Shown: piece by piece, positions 35,401 through 48,500 of the stretch
Layout of the letters: each line of letters begins with the position of its first letter
Position numbering within the stretch: position 1 is the stretch's first letter
Assembly (NCBI GenBank): GCA_017562135.1
Contig: QEYB01001053.1
Location: 1 to 64,000 of the forward strand
Origin: Dipylidium caninum
Lineage: Eukaryota; Platyhelminthes; Cestoda; Cyclophyllidea; Dipylidiidae
Length of the DNA: 64,000 bases
Direction: 5' to 3'
Notes under the pieces: model-generated
The model's input: the letters and a program-made list of their open reading frames with translations, nothing else
Databases searched by the model: none
Told to the model about the DNA's origin: nothing
Translations under genes and position numbers: made by a program

Positions 35401-38400
35401 CGTTCGGAGGAGAGTGGGAAGGCGAGTAGAGGCGAGGACCGGCACATAGGCACGTGTGCACAAGCTGTGAGAGGCGGGGAAATTGGGGGGAGGGAGGGAG
35501 AAACGAGGGGTCAAAGGGGAGGGGGTTGGGGGGTGGAGGTGCCGACTGCACCCACTCCCTCTTACTTTTTATCCCCCGCGCTCGCACCTCACTCCCCTCC
35601 TGAGGCGGGACGAGAAAGCGGGCTGGCGGGTGGAGAGACGAGCGGTGGAATGAACGCAGGCACGAAGATACAGCATTGACATGGCAGCAGTGGCATCATC
35701 ATCATCACCAACATCATCATCATCAACAGCAGCAGCAGCAGTGCGTTTCCGTTGCGTGAAAAGGCAGCTCCCACCCAGCTGACGAGGATACCAGCGGTTT
35801 ACCTCGTGAGTTGAGGATTTGCGCCTGTGTGCGTACGTGCGTGTGCGCGTTTGCCCGCGCGTGCGCACGTGCGTGCGCCAGTGGATGGTGCACACGCGCG
35901 CGTGTGCGTGTGTATGTGTGCGCGCAGGGGAAGAAAGGGACTTTTTCATCTCCCTCTTCAGCGATGACGGAGGTGGTGGTGGTGGGGCAGAAGACTCTCT
36001 CTCTCGCTTTTTTTTTCTTGCTCCGCAAATAAAATCTCGCTTCACTCGTGCCATATAAAATCCCTCGGGCGGGAGTGGAGGAAATTGTGCCTTTTTCATC
36101 AACGGCGGCGATGCTGCGTTGCGCGGCCAAACACCAGAACTCGAGAGTGCCAGAGAGCGGATTGAGGGAGGGCGAGAGAGAGGGTGACATTTGCAAAAAA
36201 AAGAAGGCGACTACACAAATAGAAAAGTTAAAGCTTATTTATGGTGTCTGTTTTTTGTTTCTTTAACTCTGCCAGGTTGCGGAGAGGCGAGAAAAACGAC
36301 GCGATGTGAGAACATCGTCGAGTCGGAGGGAGGAAGAGGCGAGTGTGGCCCGGTGGACGCCCAAGTTAAGGGAGGAGAGCGCAAGCAGGCGGTCGGGAGG
36401 AGCGAAAGGGCTCTCCAGGCGAGGCGAACTCACGCGAGGAGTCGTCTGCCCGCGCCATCCCTCGCTCACCAACACCGGCCGGCCGCCCGTCCATGGGGCG
36501 AAACAGGCAGACCGACCGGCAGACAAGCAACACGCTTGGACTCCCTGGACACAATGGACCATGGGATTGTCGACAAGACGATTGGCACATCACAAAGGTG
36601 CCGCAGAGACGGTGGACGCGAGATTAACCCCACGGGTTGATGTGTCCAGCGCTCAAATTCCATACTCGACAGGCGATAAACCCTGCTGCGTCCACGCAGA
36701 CACACACACACAAACACACGGGGACTGATTAATGGGCATAACGTTGCTGTTGCAGTTTTTTCACACACACACACACACACACACAAACGCAAGAAGTGGG
36801 CGAGAGACAAGGAGGCGGGCGGACAGGTGGGCACAGACAGGGTGGTGGCGATGGAGATGGTGATGGTGGGGAAGCGCGGCGGAAGATTAACTGCAAAAAG
36901 CCGTCGTATTCGCTGCATAACACCCCACCGCCTTTGGAAAATTGCATTCCCGAGTGGAAAGGCAACTGTCGAGTCGGCCGCTGGTCGGAGGCCAAGGCGG
37001 CCCCCCCTTTTCGGCGGAGCAGCGGAAAGTTCGACCAGAACACGGAGGAAATAACGCTCGTGTGTGCGTGGGTGTGGGAATGGAACGGATGGACGGACGA
37101 AGACGAGGAGAGGGAGGCCTGGGGGCGAACTAAGGCCGACCGCGTCATTCTTCGGCCGATGCCGCGCCAAAAGGCGCCTGATGGCACGCGGAGTTGACGT
37201 TAACCAGCAGCCGGGGTGAACAGAACCCTCGGCCAAGCAAGTATGTGGACGCGACGTGGAAATGCGAGCGTCGCACGCAAGGCCGGTTGGCGAGAAGGCG
37301 AAGAGACACCGGCTGAGACGGTAAAAAGCAAAAATGACTGCGGCCAAGCACGCACAGGGGCACAGAGAAACGCCTCGGCCGATCGCCAACGCGGCTCTTA
37401 GGCCCCATTTTTATGCGGAGTCCGCTCGTCCCATTCCGGTCGACACTCGCAGCCGAAACCGGCGGGTGGGACTGACGCCGCCCAAACTGTCCAACCACCA
37501 GCCGCGACATCCGCAAGACGGTCGCCTTCCTCGATTCGGTGCTCGGAGCCGTAGAGGGCCGCAAAGACGCCCGGTCGAGGTGCCAGAAAGCGGGAGGGGG
37601 AGGAGGAGGAGGGGAGGAGCGGTGGGGGCGCTTGGGCCAATGCAGGCTGGAAAGACGAGAAAACTCACTGGCTGCGTTGAAGAGCTCGGAATGAAGAGCG
37701 GAAGCGGAGGCGGAGGCGGAGGAGGTGGAGGAGGGGGAGAGGGCGTCGGCAGCAATCGCACCACCGCCGCCTGACGCCGAAGTCGTTGAAGGCGTCGCAG
37801 AAGAGCCCGAGGTGGAGGAGGTAGACGTGGCCGAATTGGAGGAGGGTCGCTGCTGCTGCTGTTGTTGTTGTTGCTGTTGGTGGTGGTGCAGAAGGCGTTG
37901 CTGTTGCTGCTGCTGCTGTTGTTGCTGATGATGATGATGTTGTTGAAATGCCGTCAAGTCGTAAAAGTTGGAGGGTGGAGGTGGTGCAGGCATGAAACCG
38001 CCGAAGGAGCCAATCATGCCCGGCGACAGCAGACCGCCGTACATCCGACTTGCCGTCTTCTCCATCTGCGCGAGCAAAAAAACCCACCAACGTTAATGGC
38101 CGGGACATTTCGAGCGATTTCGTGCCGCCCCTCCTGTCTCCCCCAGTCTGCGTCCATTCCGTCCACGCCAGCGCTCGTAGCCTCGACACCGGAGGAGCTG
38201 GCGCGGCGTGGCCACCTGCTCCGGTCAGCAGTAAACCACTTTTTTTGTCGAGCGTTATACACTTAAACATCCGAGGGTAGGACGAGGGTCTCCCTTTGTT
38301 TATGCCACGGCTTGACAGCTACTTGTGTCACCTCGTGTTAAATTAGCGCATTAATCAAAGGCGAGCGTCGATGCCACCTCGAGAGGGGACTGACTTTGAA

Positions 38401-41400
38401 GTCCACAGCCTCGGCGCGTCGTCCACCTGCGCGGGGCGCGGCGGGGGCGGGCGAGGAGACGAGGAGGCGAGGGGCCCATTCACCCTCAGCGCCACTAATT
38501 GTGGAATAAACAAAGACGAGGGCCTGGAGGTTGGAGGAGGCGAGGCGAGGCGAGGCGAGGCGAGGGCGGTGGATGCCCCCGATCGGCCACTACTCGAGAG
38601 GAAAGCCACCCACACCACAGTGTGGACGAACCGCCTTCTTCTCCGGGTCCACCTCGCGACCCGCGCTACCGTGGACGAGTGATTTCGCCGCCGTGGAGGA
38701 GCCGCGGCGGATGGAGGACCCGGGCAAACACACACACACGCACCCCTACACCCACACACAGAGCGGACGAAGAGGAGCGACGCGGCGGCCGGAGTCAGAG
38801 CATCCGTGGCAGAACGCGGACAAACGAGCGGGCGGAGTGGCAGGGCTTTTTGCCAAGGGGTGGAAGGGAGCGAGAGAGAGAGAGAGAGAGAGAGGGCGAA
38901 CTGCGGACAGGGAGGAAGAGAAGGAGAAGACAAAAATAACTACGACAAGAAGACGAACACACACACACACACACACACTGGCATACACACGCACAAACTT
39001 GCGTTCATCAGCAGCGTTCATTGCCACATTCACTCGTCTGTTCCTTCGCCTCGTTCGGGCGTATATCCAAGTTCTGATTCTGCATCCGTTTCTTCTTCTT
39101 CTTCTTCTTCTTCTTCTACGACTGCTGCCATTTCTTCCGCCCGCACTGTTGGTGCTTTTGCCACCGCGGGTGAAAAAGTCGGGGAGAGCGATCAAACTGC
39201 ACTGATGCTGTGCCGAGGCAGACTGCCTGCGTGTTCCCCCGCCTGGGCGCTGGCTTGACACCCACGGGGCGTCAGACTGTCCGCCCGTGATCCGATCGCC
39301 CTGAGGCTCTGCCACACCTCCGCCGCCTCCGCTGTGCCGAGGGGATGTTGACGCCGGGTGCAAAGTGGCCTGTTGGCCCGGGCTGCCGGGCCTCCTGGCC
39401 CTCCCGAGGCGTGGAGGTGGACTCTCGCCGGTCTGGTGTTCGAATCGCGTTGCGTGGACGCAGTGGCACGCCTTGACAGGTCAGGTGACCCGAGGCGGAC
39501 GGACATGCCTCGCGGGGAAGCGCAACTCTCCGATCTGGTCGCGGTTGGCGGCGGAAATGCACTGCTTATGGAAGGAGCGAAACGCGGACGCGGTGGACTG
39601 GTGCGGGAGAAGTGCGTGGACGCAGACAGACGGAAGGGCGACGACGTGTCGAGGAACATGGGACACGTGGACGAGGAAGCAACGGCGCAGAGGAGGCCAC
39701 CTTAGCAGCCTCCGGTCAGGCGGGCTTCTTCTCAAAATGCCATTTTTGGCAGCAGCAGGTCACTTGATGGATGGTGGGCGTCGTGGCCTCCGTCCGAGCC
39801 GATTAATCAGGCCGTGCAAAGGTCGACCTGGGCTCCCGACCGCCCGGGCACAGGATTAAGGCGAACAGCTTCACAAAATGCCAACACAGCAGAGCCGGTG
39901 GAAGGTGTGAGCACCCGTGAAACACCGCCTCACGAAAGTGGCGCCACGCCGGAGGAGGAGGAGGAGGACGGAATTCTTCGGCACCCGCGGGCCATTTTCC
40001 ACTCAGCTACTCGACGCGTTATTCAAAGCTGGTGGATTCGCCCGAATGGACAGACAGAGCCAGCGAGCGAGGCGGCGGCGGTGGTCGGAGGAGCCAGAGC
40101 GGGAAGGGGACACCTGCCACGTGCTCCGGCACACACACACAGACAAATGTAGGTCGAAGAGCCACCACTTGCATGATTAGCCGAACTCGCATTGCTGCGT
40201 TGACAGCAGACATGACAGGCGTCGGGGTGTCAAGCTGCTTACCGTCTAATTACTCGACTCGACTCGACTCGCCTCGCCTCCGCCTCCGCCTCCGCCTCCG
40301 CCTCCGCCTCCGCCTCCGCCTCCGCCTCCGCCTCCGCCTCCGCCTCCGCCTCCGCCTTGTGGTCACATGTTGCGCACTTTTAAATGTCCGCTTTCGAATG
40401 GCACAAAGTGGTGACCGTGGGGCGTCTCTCCGCCGCCTCCCCCAAGTCAATGAACCTCCCCCGACTCTCCTTCCTCTCCGCCCCCGTGCTACTACTCGAC
40501 GGGCGCCCGAGTGGTGACCTCCGCGTCCCACCCACCACGCCTCGACGAAAGCGACGTCCGACTAAGGAGCAAAATCACTCGGTCGAGAGGGTGCTGCCAA
40601 CCGCCTCGAGGGAGGAAGCCTCCTCCCTGTCGCATGCCTCGTCTGAGCCAATGAGCGGCGGACTGGGAGGCGACAGCGGCCGGCGACGAGGCCGAACGAG
40701 GCTGACGAGAGCTTGTGTGTCGGCGCTAGCCATGTGAGGTCCGGCGCAAAGGCATCGATACTCCCCACTCTCCCCGTCGCCTGTAGGACCGACTTCGGAG
40801 CGCCTATTGGTTTGAGCGCTGGTCTAACGCGAAAGAGGCGGTTGTCTCCCTCGCCCCCTGAGGCTCTCTTCCTCCCCTCCCACCAGGGAATGTCGGGCCG
40901 CGGAAGACGCGGGTCCACCGGAAAGAGGCTGCCCTCGCCTTCCGGCCGCCTGTGCGTCGTGATGAGAGACTCTCCGGGGCGGAGGGACCACCGTCCGTAG
41001 GAAAAGAGGACAGGCGGAGGATGCAGAGCGGAGGGAAGAGGCCGCCTCCCGACTCGGATGCGCCAGCGAGTATTGACGTGGCAGACAGAGCTGCGTCACA
41101 CCAATTTCCAGCCCATGAAAATGACGAATGCGGTGATAAATTACTGCCATTGTTTTGCGGCAGGCGCTCGGGCGGACGGGCGGACGGGCGGACGGGTGGA
41201 CGGAGGAGCGGAGCGCAGAGACAGGCGTGCAGACCTGTTCACACGCATGCATGCATGCCTGCACACGTCTGTGGACGCGCAAACACACACACACACACTC
41301 AGGCCAGACAGCACCCAACCCGTGCCCTGTGTGTGTGTGTGTGTGCGAAAACATTAATCATGATTTTCTCCGTTGGCCAATGATCGATCGCCGTCTCTCT

Positions 41401-42608
41401 CTCTCTGTGTGTGTGTGTGCTTGTGTGCCTGGTCCCAGTCAAACCCGGTGTGTGCTGTTGATGTGTCCACACACACCCGGACTCGTTCGGCGGCACCTCC
41501 GCGGAGGCCTGTAGTCCGCAGCCGCAGCCTCCGAGCCTCCGCACGCCTTATCCACCCGGTCGGCCGGAGTGGAAGGCGCTCTCGAGACGCGGTTGAGCCG
41601 CATGGCCGCTGGGAAGGTAGTGGAGCCCCCAGTGCGGCGCGAGGTGGAGAGCACACGAGAGCCGGACACTGAAATCTGCAATTTACACTGTCTGGACTTC
41701 GGGCTGTTGCGGAAAAGGGGCAGAGTCCTGGCGGGAGTGGACACTCGAGCCGAACCACTGCAACACCTCCCTTCTCTCTCTCTGCCTTTCTCTCTCACGT
41801 CCTCCCCGGTCCGGTCGACCCGCCGACGCTTCCGCGTCATTCCTCCTCTGCGTCTTCTTCCGCTTCCGCCTCCGCCTCCGCCTACTCCTGTCCCCCTCGC
41901 AAATGCACTTTTCTTGAGACAGTGTAGGGTGGCTCGGCCCGCCAGACGCCACCTCGAGGCGAGACCCGAGACCGAGAAAGGCGTCTTTCTCGTCGCGGGT
42001 CAGCGACAGCCCGGCGAGTTGGTCCTACTGTCAGCGCAATCGCGTGCGAAAGACACCGCACTGCAAACGGTGTGTGCAGGCATCCGGTGGGAGGCCGAAC
42101 GCGGCTCCGCCCAGTGTCTGCGTCGCCTAGGAACCCCCGTCCGTCCGGACGGGCTCACGCGGAGGCGGAGAGGCCAGCGAGTCGCCCTGCGGTGGAATCG
42201 TCCCGACGAGGAGATGATTTGCCACTTGCACGTTTGCTGAGGCCCTCAGACGAGCACCGCCGAGATGTCGCTCTCTCACCCGGCGGGAGTCAAAGTTCGC
42301 AATGATAAAGTGGGGCCTCCCGACGGTTGCACCTCGTCACTTTCCACCGCCTGTCAATCACCGACCGCTAAACAACAGCTCACACACCAACACACGCACA
42401 CACAAATCCAAACAGTCAATTGACATGTGGGGTGCCGATGACGATGACGACGGCGACGGAGGCAGCTGGGGCGATGCGAGGGGCTTCGGAGTGCGCACCA
42501 GAAGTACGAACGTGCCTAGCTCGTCTATCTCGCTCCGTTGACGGTGTGTGTGTGTGTGTGTGTGTGTGCGATGACGCCGCAGTACACACGAGGAGGAGGC
42601 GTGTGGAT

Positions 42609-42639
<31 letters not shown>

Positions 42640-45556
42640 CGGGTAGTCAGTCAATCAGAGGAAACAGCGAGAAAACGGCGTCACGAGTGTAAGGATTTGA
42701 GAGGAGGGGAAAAGCGCCGGCGAGAAGACGAGGAGAAGGTGGAGGCAGCCTACTCGAGGAGAGAACGAGTGGCGAACAACAGAAATCAGTCGTCTTGGAG
42801 CTCCAGCTTCGTCAGACGATGGTGGACCAATCGGAGGAGGGGAAGTGTCAAGCCTCCGCATCCCCGTCACATGAGGGAGCCGTTTCACCCGCGGCAAATG
42901 GTTCCAGGGGAAGGACTGGCGAAGTAGGGGCAAAGTGGGGCCACCAACCGCGTCGATGATGAGCTCTCAGAGAGCCTCCAGGCCCCCGTCCCGCCTCGCG
43001 GCTCATCAATCCTCAATTTGGCTGGTTCTCCCTGCTGCCAAGGCGATCTCGTCAGTCGAAATGGCAAATAAACTCCCGCCCGCCCCAAAGTTCGTCCCAC
43101 AGTGTCAAGAGCATCCTTTTCTCTTGGTGTGTGTGTGTGTTTACAAAAATCGCGCTTTACACGAGAGACTCCACCACTTCTTCGCAGTAAAAACTAGCGA
43201 AATAGTGTGACGACATCGTTGCGGCTGTGGGCTGCACGGCACCTCTGCAAAAGTGAGGTCGCCTCGCAGAAGCAGGCGCCGGCGGCGCGAATAGGAAGGG
43301 AGGAGGGTTAAACAGTTGAAGTGGCAGCCTGTCAATTCCCCGGGCTCCGAGTAGTGTGAAAAGAGGGGGGGGGGAGAGAAGAAAGACAGGCGCGGGGACT
43401 GGCTCAACCCCGTCTCCGCCACCGCCACCGCCACCGCCACCGCCACCGCCACCCCCACCCCCACCAGTCACAGGTTCTTGCAGCTCCTAAAGCGTCTCAC
43501 AGACGAGAATGGACCCTGCCTCGCAGCCGCACACGCAAATCGAGGGACACACAGCGTCTGAAAGACCCGAAAATGGTGTGAAGAGGCGGAAACGCCGCGT
43601 TAGGGCGGTGGGGAAGACGTCCGTCAGGGAGGAGAGAGCCCGTGAGGCACAAATGCAATGGGAATGCGGCAACAGAGGGCTCCGGAGTCGGCGCCTGGTG
43701 GAGGAAAGGTTCCACTGATCCCCCAAAAAACCCCGCCGGAAACAACTCGGACAGACAATCCGAGTACCAGAGACCAAGAGGAGCTGTTGCTCGTGTTGGC
43801 TGGAGGCTGAGATTTGAAACGGCGGAGTGGACGAATTGTTGAAGAGATGGAAGGACGACGAACGTACGGATGGATGGATGGATGGATGGGTAATTTATTA
43901 AGTTCGCTCCCGGTGAGAGATGAGCAGGAGGCGGAGGAAGAAAGGTGAAGGAAAGACTCAGCCGGTGGAACGCTCCGTTCGTCTCGAAAAGTCGGCAGGC
44001 ACTCGTGGTGGACGGTTAGAGGTGGTGGACTTGACGCTCTCTCCGCCGCCGCCTGGCGGGAGGGGGCAGCCCGCCCAGTTCGGCCACAGGAGGAGTTCGT
44101 TGCGCAGGGCCGAGGTCACAGCGGTCAAGGCGGCGGCTGCCATTTCGCCTCCATCCGCATCGGCCAAGGCCGGTTAAAGAACAGGCGGGAGCCGCAATAA
44201 GGCACGCGTAAAAACGGCGGCGGCGACGGTGACCTTCGTTTGCCTCTGTGACATTCTCCTCCGCCCTCCTCCTCCTCCTCCTCCTCCTCCTCCTTCTTCT
44301 TCTTCTTCTTCTCTGGCCTAAGGGACCTCCGTGCCCGGTGCATCGTTCAAAAAGCGCCTACCCTCCCCCTCGCGCACACTCTGCCGCCCCCGCCCCCGCC
44401 GCCTCACCCCGGCCGCCCCGCTCCCCGCGCGTCCTCGGCCGCACGACCCTCAGTTCACCGCTCATTCGCCTTGACAGCGTTTTTGCCATCCGCGACCATG
44501 TCAACTCTGCGCAGTTAGCGTTCCCGCGCCTCCGTCTGTTGTTTACTTGTTTGCCCACTGGCCGAGCTATCGCCGCCTCTCGTCCCCCTCGCCCCGCGTC
44601 CGCTCGCCGCACACACCAGACCGAAATACCGGCGGATAACGCAAAAGGTTGGAAGTTTCCTCGGCAAGCGAAACCGGTTAGAACGAGGCCGAGAACTGCG
44701 CACGGACGGTTGGTTGGAAGGCGTTTCGAAGGCAGGGGTGAGGGGGGAGGGGGAAGGGCGGAAGGGACGGAGACTCGAATTAGTGCCAGACGGGAAACGA
44801 TGCTGCACTTTGGAAGGCGAGAGAATTCTTGCACGCCTCCGTGGATCCACCGGTCTTAGCTCTGCGCCGGAGGTACAGTTGCCACCGGACCAGGAGAGCG
44901 TCCACAGAGGAACAGACTCGGCGCCGTGGACACGCCCCATCGAGGCGGCCAAGAATGTCCGACTCACAGACCTGCTGGAACTCCTGACCGCCTCGCGCCA
45001 ATTAACAGGTGGACGAGGAGGCGGAGAGCGGAGTTCCACAGGTCTACGAACTCTCTGGGGCCGGCGTCGACCGAAGAATGGCCGTCGTGGCCATCTCAGC
45101 GGCGAGGAGGCCACGTGTGGAGAAGGCGAAGCTGCCCTCGGTGCATGTTTTGTGCCTCACCCCGCGAAACACACACGAGAACCGTCTCTGACGTTGCAGT
45201 CAGCAGGCAGGCAGCAGGCGGGGAGGATGAGGAGGAGCAAAATGGAGAGGCCAGAGAGAAGCGGTTCAACGAGCGGACAACAAGACCGGCCGGAACGGTT
45301 GGAGGTCCTCGAGCCGCGCTTCTCACAATCGCCGCGGCCCGGGGAAGCGGACTCCACCCGCACACGCCCAACGCGGTCATCGAGGCCGTGGCAACCGTCT
45401 CCACCGCCTGCACCACCGGCGCGCCTCGGTACACTTCGTCTCCGTCAATCAAACTAACGGCCCGTCACACACACACACACACACATGTAAAATATGTAGG
45501 CACCAAGCTGACTCACAAAGACGTCCTCTTTAATTCTTTGTTCTCCAACACACACA

Positions 45557-45592
<36 letters not shown>

Positions 45593-48500
45593 CACCCTAC
45601 GGTGAGGAAATCGGAAAAAAAAAGACGGAGAATAATTATTCATAGGGCGGATGGAGTGTCGACTCGAGGTGCTCCGGCCACGCCCTGCGCACCGCTGCGG
45701 ACGGCTGAGTCACGGAGAGAAAAGCGTCTGACAGGCTGTGTTGGAGGCAGCCGAGGGGCCCCGCGGCGAATACACCGCGAGTCGGTCGCAGTGGTGTCCG
45801 CCACCGCTGCCGCGTGGAAAAGAAACGTGCTTCGGCGTGGCGAATGCTGTCCCGCCCGGTGCCTCCGACTGACTTGGCGTCCGGGGGACTTTGCCCGGGC
45901 CGCCCGGTGGAAATCCCATGATCCTCGGCCTGCCTGACCCCCCTCCAACCGAGGTGATGTCTTCCCCGCCTCGGTGCGGGGCGATTTACCCTCTCTACCG
46001 GTCATGTGCTGGTTTACGGCCAAATTTCAAATAAAGCCACATCACGTGTTGCGACGGGATGGCATGTGGCTGCACTCGGCGTGGAATTTTGCGGCACGGA
46101 GGGCGGCCGGGCAGTCGGGTCCGCGTGATGACGATTCGCGGGACGAGGGAGGAGCACCTCCACCCAACACAGGCAGTCGTGGCGCTAAGGGCGCATTCGC
46201 CACGGTTGCTGCGGTGTCTCACGGAGGCATGGAAGGGCGATGGCGAGGAGGAGTTCAAAGGCTCACAGACAGACGCACCCACGCACGCAGGCAGGCAGGC
46301 AGAGAGCGAGAGAGAGAGAGAGAGAGAACTGCCGATAGGCATCAGTGAGTGGCGAGTTTTTTCAACTCTGCGTGAGCACGCGCCTCCGTCCGTGCGCACT
46401 CGCCCGCCGCCCGCGGCCTGCCTGCCCGCCCTCCAGCCTGTCTCGTCTTTTTCTGCGTCCTTCACTTTGAGCAGGCAGCGTGAGCGCGGAGCGCACGAAA
46501 GTCGTCCATCCCCGCCGCCTGTGCAGGCACAGAGAGAGAGAGAGAGAGACACAGACTAGCGCCGAGGACGGGGAGCACGGAGAGCCAGCGGTGGAAAAGG
46601 GACAGTGGGACAGACAGGCTCGGGCGGGCGGACGTAGGGACGGACGGACGGACCGACGGTCGCGCAGGCGCTCGTTAATTGAGTAGGGTGGAACGATGGG
46701 ACGGAGGAGAAGGAGGGAAGAGACTTGCATACACACACACACACACCCGCGCGTCTCAGTCCTCCCGTCCACAATCGATGTACGCGCGCGGGTGTACGAA
46801 CAAGGTCCCGACGGCGTCTCCCTGTCTCGCTCTCCCTCGCCCTCGTCCTCTCCGCCCGATCTCCGTGTTTAGCCTCAGCGTCGACAACAGCATCGTCACC
46901 GATTCGGTTATCACTGCGTCACTGCACCGCCGTCGCTTCGGCCAGTCGGCGCCCCGCGTCCATCGGGGGTTGCCGGAGTCGGGCAACCTGTCCGCCCGAG
47001 AGTGACTTGTGGCTGGAAGTTTCCCGACCGTCCCACACCTCCCAGGCGGGGTAGTTGACCCAACGCCAGCCGAAAACCAGTCACCCTCGGCCGTGGGAAG
47101 CAGTCGGTGCCGAGTGGGCAACTGATCGACCGGTCAGACGAGGAGAAGGGGACGGTCGTGAAAAAACCACGAAATAAAAGCGGGTCCCAGGCGCCTTGGG
47201 GCGAATGGCGGACAGATAGCTAAGGGGGGCTATCCGCAGCAGAGGTGGAGGAAGGGGAGGGGGGGGGGACAAAAAACAAGTGCCACAGAATGCCTCCACC
47301 CGTTGATGAGCCTCACAAAGGTGTGATCAGCTCGACTCACTTGATCCGCTGCGGTTGCCTGCCGATAGACGGCCGAGAGGTCCGCCAGTTGGCCTAATCC
47401 AATGGCAGCAGCCGCCGCTGCCTGCAGTCCCGCGGCGTAAGCATTGGAGGCGGAGGCAGCGGCGGCCGTCGCAGCCGCCGAATTGTTGATAATTCCGTCC
47501 ACCGACAGGGCTGAGCGCTTGGTGTGCGGTGAGCCTGCTGGCGCTCCATGCGGCACTTTGAATACTGGCCGGCCGACGGCGGAGGAAGGCGAAGGGGAGG
47601 GAGAGAGAGCCGAAGGTTAGAGGCAGGTCACGGGCGGACGGCTGAGCCCAATCTGCCACACACACACACACACACACATACGAACGTTACAGACATGCGT
47701 GGGGGGGAGAGGGGAGGCAAGAGGGAACGAAGTAAGGAGGACGGGGAGCGGGGAGTGGGGAGGGAGAAGAGGCAAGCGGACAGGAGGTTAGTCTTCGAAC
47801 GAGGCAATTAGGAGACCCAAATGGGAGATAAGCAAGACGAATTGTGGTGTTCGTAGAGGATAAAAACGACGGTACAAACACACATAACACGCGCACGCAT
47901 AAACACACAGAGGAGGAGGAGGAGGCAGGAGAAAGGCAGATCCTGCGATATCCCTTCCGGGTCCACACATAGGAGGAAAGTGATTCAATGGGAAAGGAAG
48001 TCCGCGACGAAGAGTTTCGCGCTGGAAGAGCATCGGGCGAGTAAAACGCGCCTTCCCCGGGAGGCCGAGCTGGCGGTCAGCCGAGCCGGCCGCCGCCGGG
48101 CCTCCACACCGAAGTTGTCGCCACAACAACTGGAACGCAGTGCTCGCCCACCAGGACGTGGAGCGCCCGCCAGACGGCTGAGATGGCCTCGTTGGGTGCG
48201 CCCCCACGCTGGCCACGCCAGCCCGCAGACCGCTCCTTATCCACGGCATGGGGCGCTCGGTTGGCCGGCCATCTGCCCCTCTGCAAGGCTCTCTGAAGCG
48301 CAGTCGACGGTCCGCTGTGTCGAGGAGCGAGCAAACGGCCTATGACTGCCCGGACAGCACTGTCTGCCACCGGTGCGGCAGATGCGGTCCCCCCGCGCCT
48401 CCCTCCGACCTCGGAGCTGATGTCCTCCGCACGCACAGCCGCCGCTTCCGCAGACGCCCGACAAATTACATTTGCCCATCTCCGCTTGCCTAACTTAACT

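Larger units (their letters stand above)
31742..37668 (-). other. TCF/pan: TCF intron 4 (5.9 kb)
   Basis: GC-rich. It contains the inverted copy (33090-33437), a long G tract (31968-31996), (CA)n at 32466-32494 and 36761-36784, and an alternating purine/pyrimidine tract (35826-35928). I see no supported exon. Confidence 0.7.
38066..47340 (-). other. TCF/pan: TCF intron 3 (9.3 kb)
   Basis: The largest intron, with the densest microsatellites: GGCGA, GA, CA, TTC, CGCCTC, CGGACGGG, GT, AGGC, CCGCCA, GGAT and CTC arrays. Long frames in it follow these repeats and are not genes. Confidence 0.7.

Noticed and set aside
32221..36000. Long open frames rich in Arg, Pro, Ser and Ala in TCF intron 4
   Set aside because: They follow GC-rich simple repeats, overlap on both strands and resemble no family.
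40250..40531. Frame coding an uninterrupted poly-arginine block
   Set aside because: It is the translation of the CGCCTC hexamer array, not a gene.
42544..42640. Tandem arrays as a possible CRISPR-like structure
   Set aside because: The units are 2-6 bp without unique spacers. These are microsatellites in a eukaryotic genome.
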